DNA from: Streptomyces sp. HUAS CB01
GTDB lineage: Bacteria > Actinomycetota > Actinomycetes > Streptomycetales > Streptomycetaceae
Direction: 5' to 3'
Assembly (NCBI RefSeq): GCF_030406905.1
Contig: NZ_CP129137.1
Location: 7,533,501 to 7,597,500, forward strand
DNA: 64,000 bases
Numbering within the stretch: position 1 is the stretch's first letter; every line of letters begins with the position of its first letter. The position numbers and the translations under genes are program-made. Below, piece by piece: positions 62,419 through 64,000 of the stretch. The notes beneath the pieces were generated by a model, which saw only the letters and a list, made by a program, of their open reading frames with translations, was not told the DNA's origin and ran no database searches.

Positions 62419-63999
62419 TCAGGCCGTCGCCTCGCTCGACGACGGGCAGTCAGGCGTGCGCAGGGCGAGGACGGCGACGTCGTCGTCGTTGTCATCGGGC
62501 CGCACCTGGGCGAGCAGTGCGTCGTTGAACGACTCCAGCGGGCGCCGGGCGAGGGCGGCGGCGTGCCTGGCGAGCCGGTCCAGCCCGTGGTCGACGGAGT
62601 GACGCCGGGATTCGACCAGCCCGTCGGTGTAGAGGACGAGCGTCGCACGTGGCGGGAGCGTGAGGACGGAGTCCGGGCGGGGACGGTGGCCGCCGGTGCC
62701 GAGGAGTACGCCGTGGGCGCCGGTGAGGAAACGGGTGCGGCCGTCATGGCCGACCAGGAGCGGAGGCGGATGGCCGGCGTTGGTCCAGTGCAGCCGCCAC
62801 AGCCCGTCGTCACCGCTGACCAGCCGCGCCAGGATCAGGGTCGCCATGGGCACGTCGGCGATGTGCACCAGTGCCTCGTCGAGCCGGGTGACGACGGTAC
62901 CGGGCGACTCGGACCGCGCCCAGGCGAAGGCGCGCAGCATGTTGCGCGCCTGCGCCATGCGGCCGGCGGCCTCGAGGTCGTGTCCGACGACGTCCCCGAC
63001 GGCCAGGGCGGTCGCACCGTCCGCGAGCGGGAACGCGTCGTACCAGTCGCCGCCCACCTGGGAGGCGTGCGGAGCGGGTACGTACCGGGCCGACAGTTCC
63101 AGCCCCGGCACGACGGGCATCTGCGGCAGCAGATGGCGCTGCATCGTCTCGGCGACCCGGCGCTGCCGTTCGTACAGCCGGGCGTTGTCCAGCGCCAGCC
63201 CGGCGCGGCGGGCGACGTCCTCCAGGAGGGGCAGGTCCGCGCGGGAGAACGGTTCGGGCCGTTGCGAGCGTCCCAGCGTCAGGGCACCGAGCACGTCCCG
63301 CAGTCCGCGGATCGGGGCGATGGCGGCCGTGTGCATCCCCGTCGAGGTGAAGAGGCGATGCTGCTCGACGGCTATGCCCGAGTCGGGAGGCCCCTGGTAG
63401 GTCGACGGACCGGCCAGGGCGGACGCCGCGCCGCGCAGAGCCCGGGAGAGCGGCATGGTGGACTCCTGCGGCACCGGAGGCATGGGGCCCTGGAGGTCCT
63501 CCCGCTCGACGAGGACGCCGTCCTCGTGCTGCACGACGAGGGCACGCCGTACCTCGTCGCCTTCCGTGATCAGGTCCACCACAGCCCAGTCGGCGAGCAG
63601 CGGCACGGTGAGTGCCGCCAGCCGTCTCAGGGCCTCGTCCACGTCCAGCGTCGAGGTGAGCTGGGTGGTCGTCTCCGCGAGGAGGGCGAGGCGGTCGAGT
63701 TCCGTCAACGGGGTGGAGAGGTCCTCCTCGTCCCCGCGCGCGGGAGCCGGTCCCCGCGGATGGAGCAGCACCAGGGCTCCCGTCCCCCGGTGCACGGAGC
63801 ACGGCGTGATCACCCAGGAGAGCCCGAGCAGCGTGCCGTCGCCGCAGGCGAACCACCCCAGATCGCTCTGTCCGGTGCGTTCGGTGAGCAGGGCCTCCCG
63901 CAGCCGGCAGCCGCTCCGGGGCAACGGCCGTCCGTGGCGGTCCCGGTGCAGCAGGTCGTGGGCGTCCTGTCCGACGAACTCGTCGTGCTCCCTGCGGAA
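62419..63999 (-). CDS. PAS-GAF-SpoIIE PP2C-type phosphatase (5' end beyond window)
   Basis: The open frame runs off the right edge, so only about 526 C-terminal residues are visible. Order: a PAS-like end (REHDEFVGQDAHDLLHRDRH, then SDLGWFACGDGTLLGLSW), a GAF domain (DEALRRLAALTVPLLADWAV through LGALTLGRSQRP), then SpoIIE/PP2C with GGDWYDAFPL, VGDVVGHDLEAA, TLVLYTDGLVESRRH and DNDDDVAVLAL for metal binding. Such phosphatases reactivate STAS anti-anti-sigma factors; the STAS gene is 212 bases downstream. Confidence 0.9.
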   Translation of the reverse strand, partial: FRREHDEFVGQDAHDLLHRDRHGRPLPRSGCRLREALLTERTGQSDLGWFACGDGTLLGLSWVITPCSVHRGTGALVLLHPRGPAPARGDEEDLSTPLTELDRLALLAETTTQLTSTLDVDEALRRLAALTVPLLADWAVVDLITEGDEVRRALVVQHEDGVLVEREDLQGPMPPVPQESTMPLSRALRGAASALAGPSTYQGPPDSGIAVEQHRLFTSTGMHTAAIAPIRGLRDVLGALTLGRSQRPEPFSRADLPLLEDVARRAGLALDNARLYERQRRVAETMQRHLLPQMPVVPGLELSARYVPAPHASQVGGDWYDAFPLADGATALAVGDVVGHDLEAAGRMAQARNMLRAFAWARSESPGTVVTRLDEALVHIADVPMATLILARLVSGDDGLWRLHWTNAGHPPPLLVGHDGRTRFLTGAHGVLLGTGGHRPRPDSVLTLPPRATLVLYTDGLVESRRHSVDHGLDRLARHAAALARRPLESFNDALLAQVRPDDNDDDVAVLALRTPDCPSSSEATA

Positions 64000-64000
64000 G

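Noticed and set aside
1..64000. tRNA or rRNA genes, insertion sequences, prophage or integrative elements
   Set aside because: No cloverleaf-like sequence, rRNA segment, transposase, integrase or attachment-site duplication could be recognised by eye.

Overview
The window is a piece of a high-GC actinobacterial chromosome, almost certainly Streptomyces. The evidence is third-codon-position G/C bias, many GTG starts, ATGA/GTGA-coupled operons, leaderless-type promoters, and typical families (LAL-type LuxR, DUF2630, LtrA, SpoIIE/STAS partner switching, a fused response regulator/flavoprotein). I see no rRNA, tRNA, CRISPR array, complete insertion sequence or prophage. It reads as ordinary chromosome-arm housekeeping and accessory DNA, with several decayed genes and GC-rich minisatellites in the gaps.

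Layout. 0-9 kb: the 3' end of a MeaB-type GTPase gene, a lipid-kinase-like gene, a 17-bp minisatellite, a large LuxR regulator, a small conserved protein, a cation/proton antiporter and two small membrane proteins. 8.5-13.3 kb: a TetR regulator divergent from a VOC gene that is translationally coupled to an osmoprotectant-type ABC operon (two permeases and a binding protein), with the ATPase gene on the opposite strand. 13.5-18.5 kb: a secreted GH5 glycosidase, a proline iminopeptidase, a PIG-L deacetylase and an MFS carrier. 18.7-21 kb: a carotenoid oxygenase behind a membrane protein. 21.3-24.6 kb: a quinone reductase and two acyl-CoA dehydrogenases in one coupled operon.

24.6-33 kb is looser. 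It holds a secreted GDPD-like protein, a small membrane protein, a serine hydrolase, a two-domain VOC protein, DUF779, a zinc-ribbon protein and an epimerase. Three frameshifted relics lie between them: an ABC ATPase, a secreted protein and a NarL response regulator. 33-37.5 kb has a HAD phosphatase and a tightly coupled four-gene operon (ABM monooxygenase, NAD-dependent dehydrogenase, metal-dependent amidohydrolase, cytochrome P450) that looks like a small-molecule tailoring or degradation route with no scaffold enzyme nearby. 38-41.4 kb has LtrA and FUSC membrane proteins.

42.5-46.1 kb is the most unusual module: a receiver domain fused to a thioredoxin-reductase-like flavoprotein that has lost its redox cysteines, a histidine kinase with a cyclic-nucleotide-binding input domain, and a ubiquitin-type (UBP) zinc-finger protein. 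Minisatellites of about 43 bp and 37 bp flank it. 46.6-53.8 kb: DUF2630, phosphoglucomutase, a Sua5/YciO protein, and a CUT2 sugar ABC operon with a TetR gene upstream. 54-64 kb: a secreted discoidin-domain hydrolase, an NLP/NPP1 protein, a glutamate-cysteine-ligase-like gene divergent from an EgtC-like amidotransferase, a methyltransferase, and a STAS protein with a SpoIIE phosphatase that runs off the right edge.
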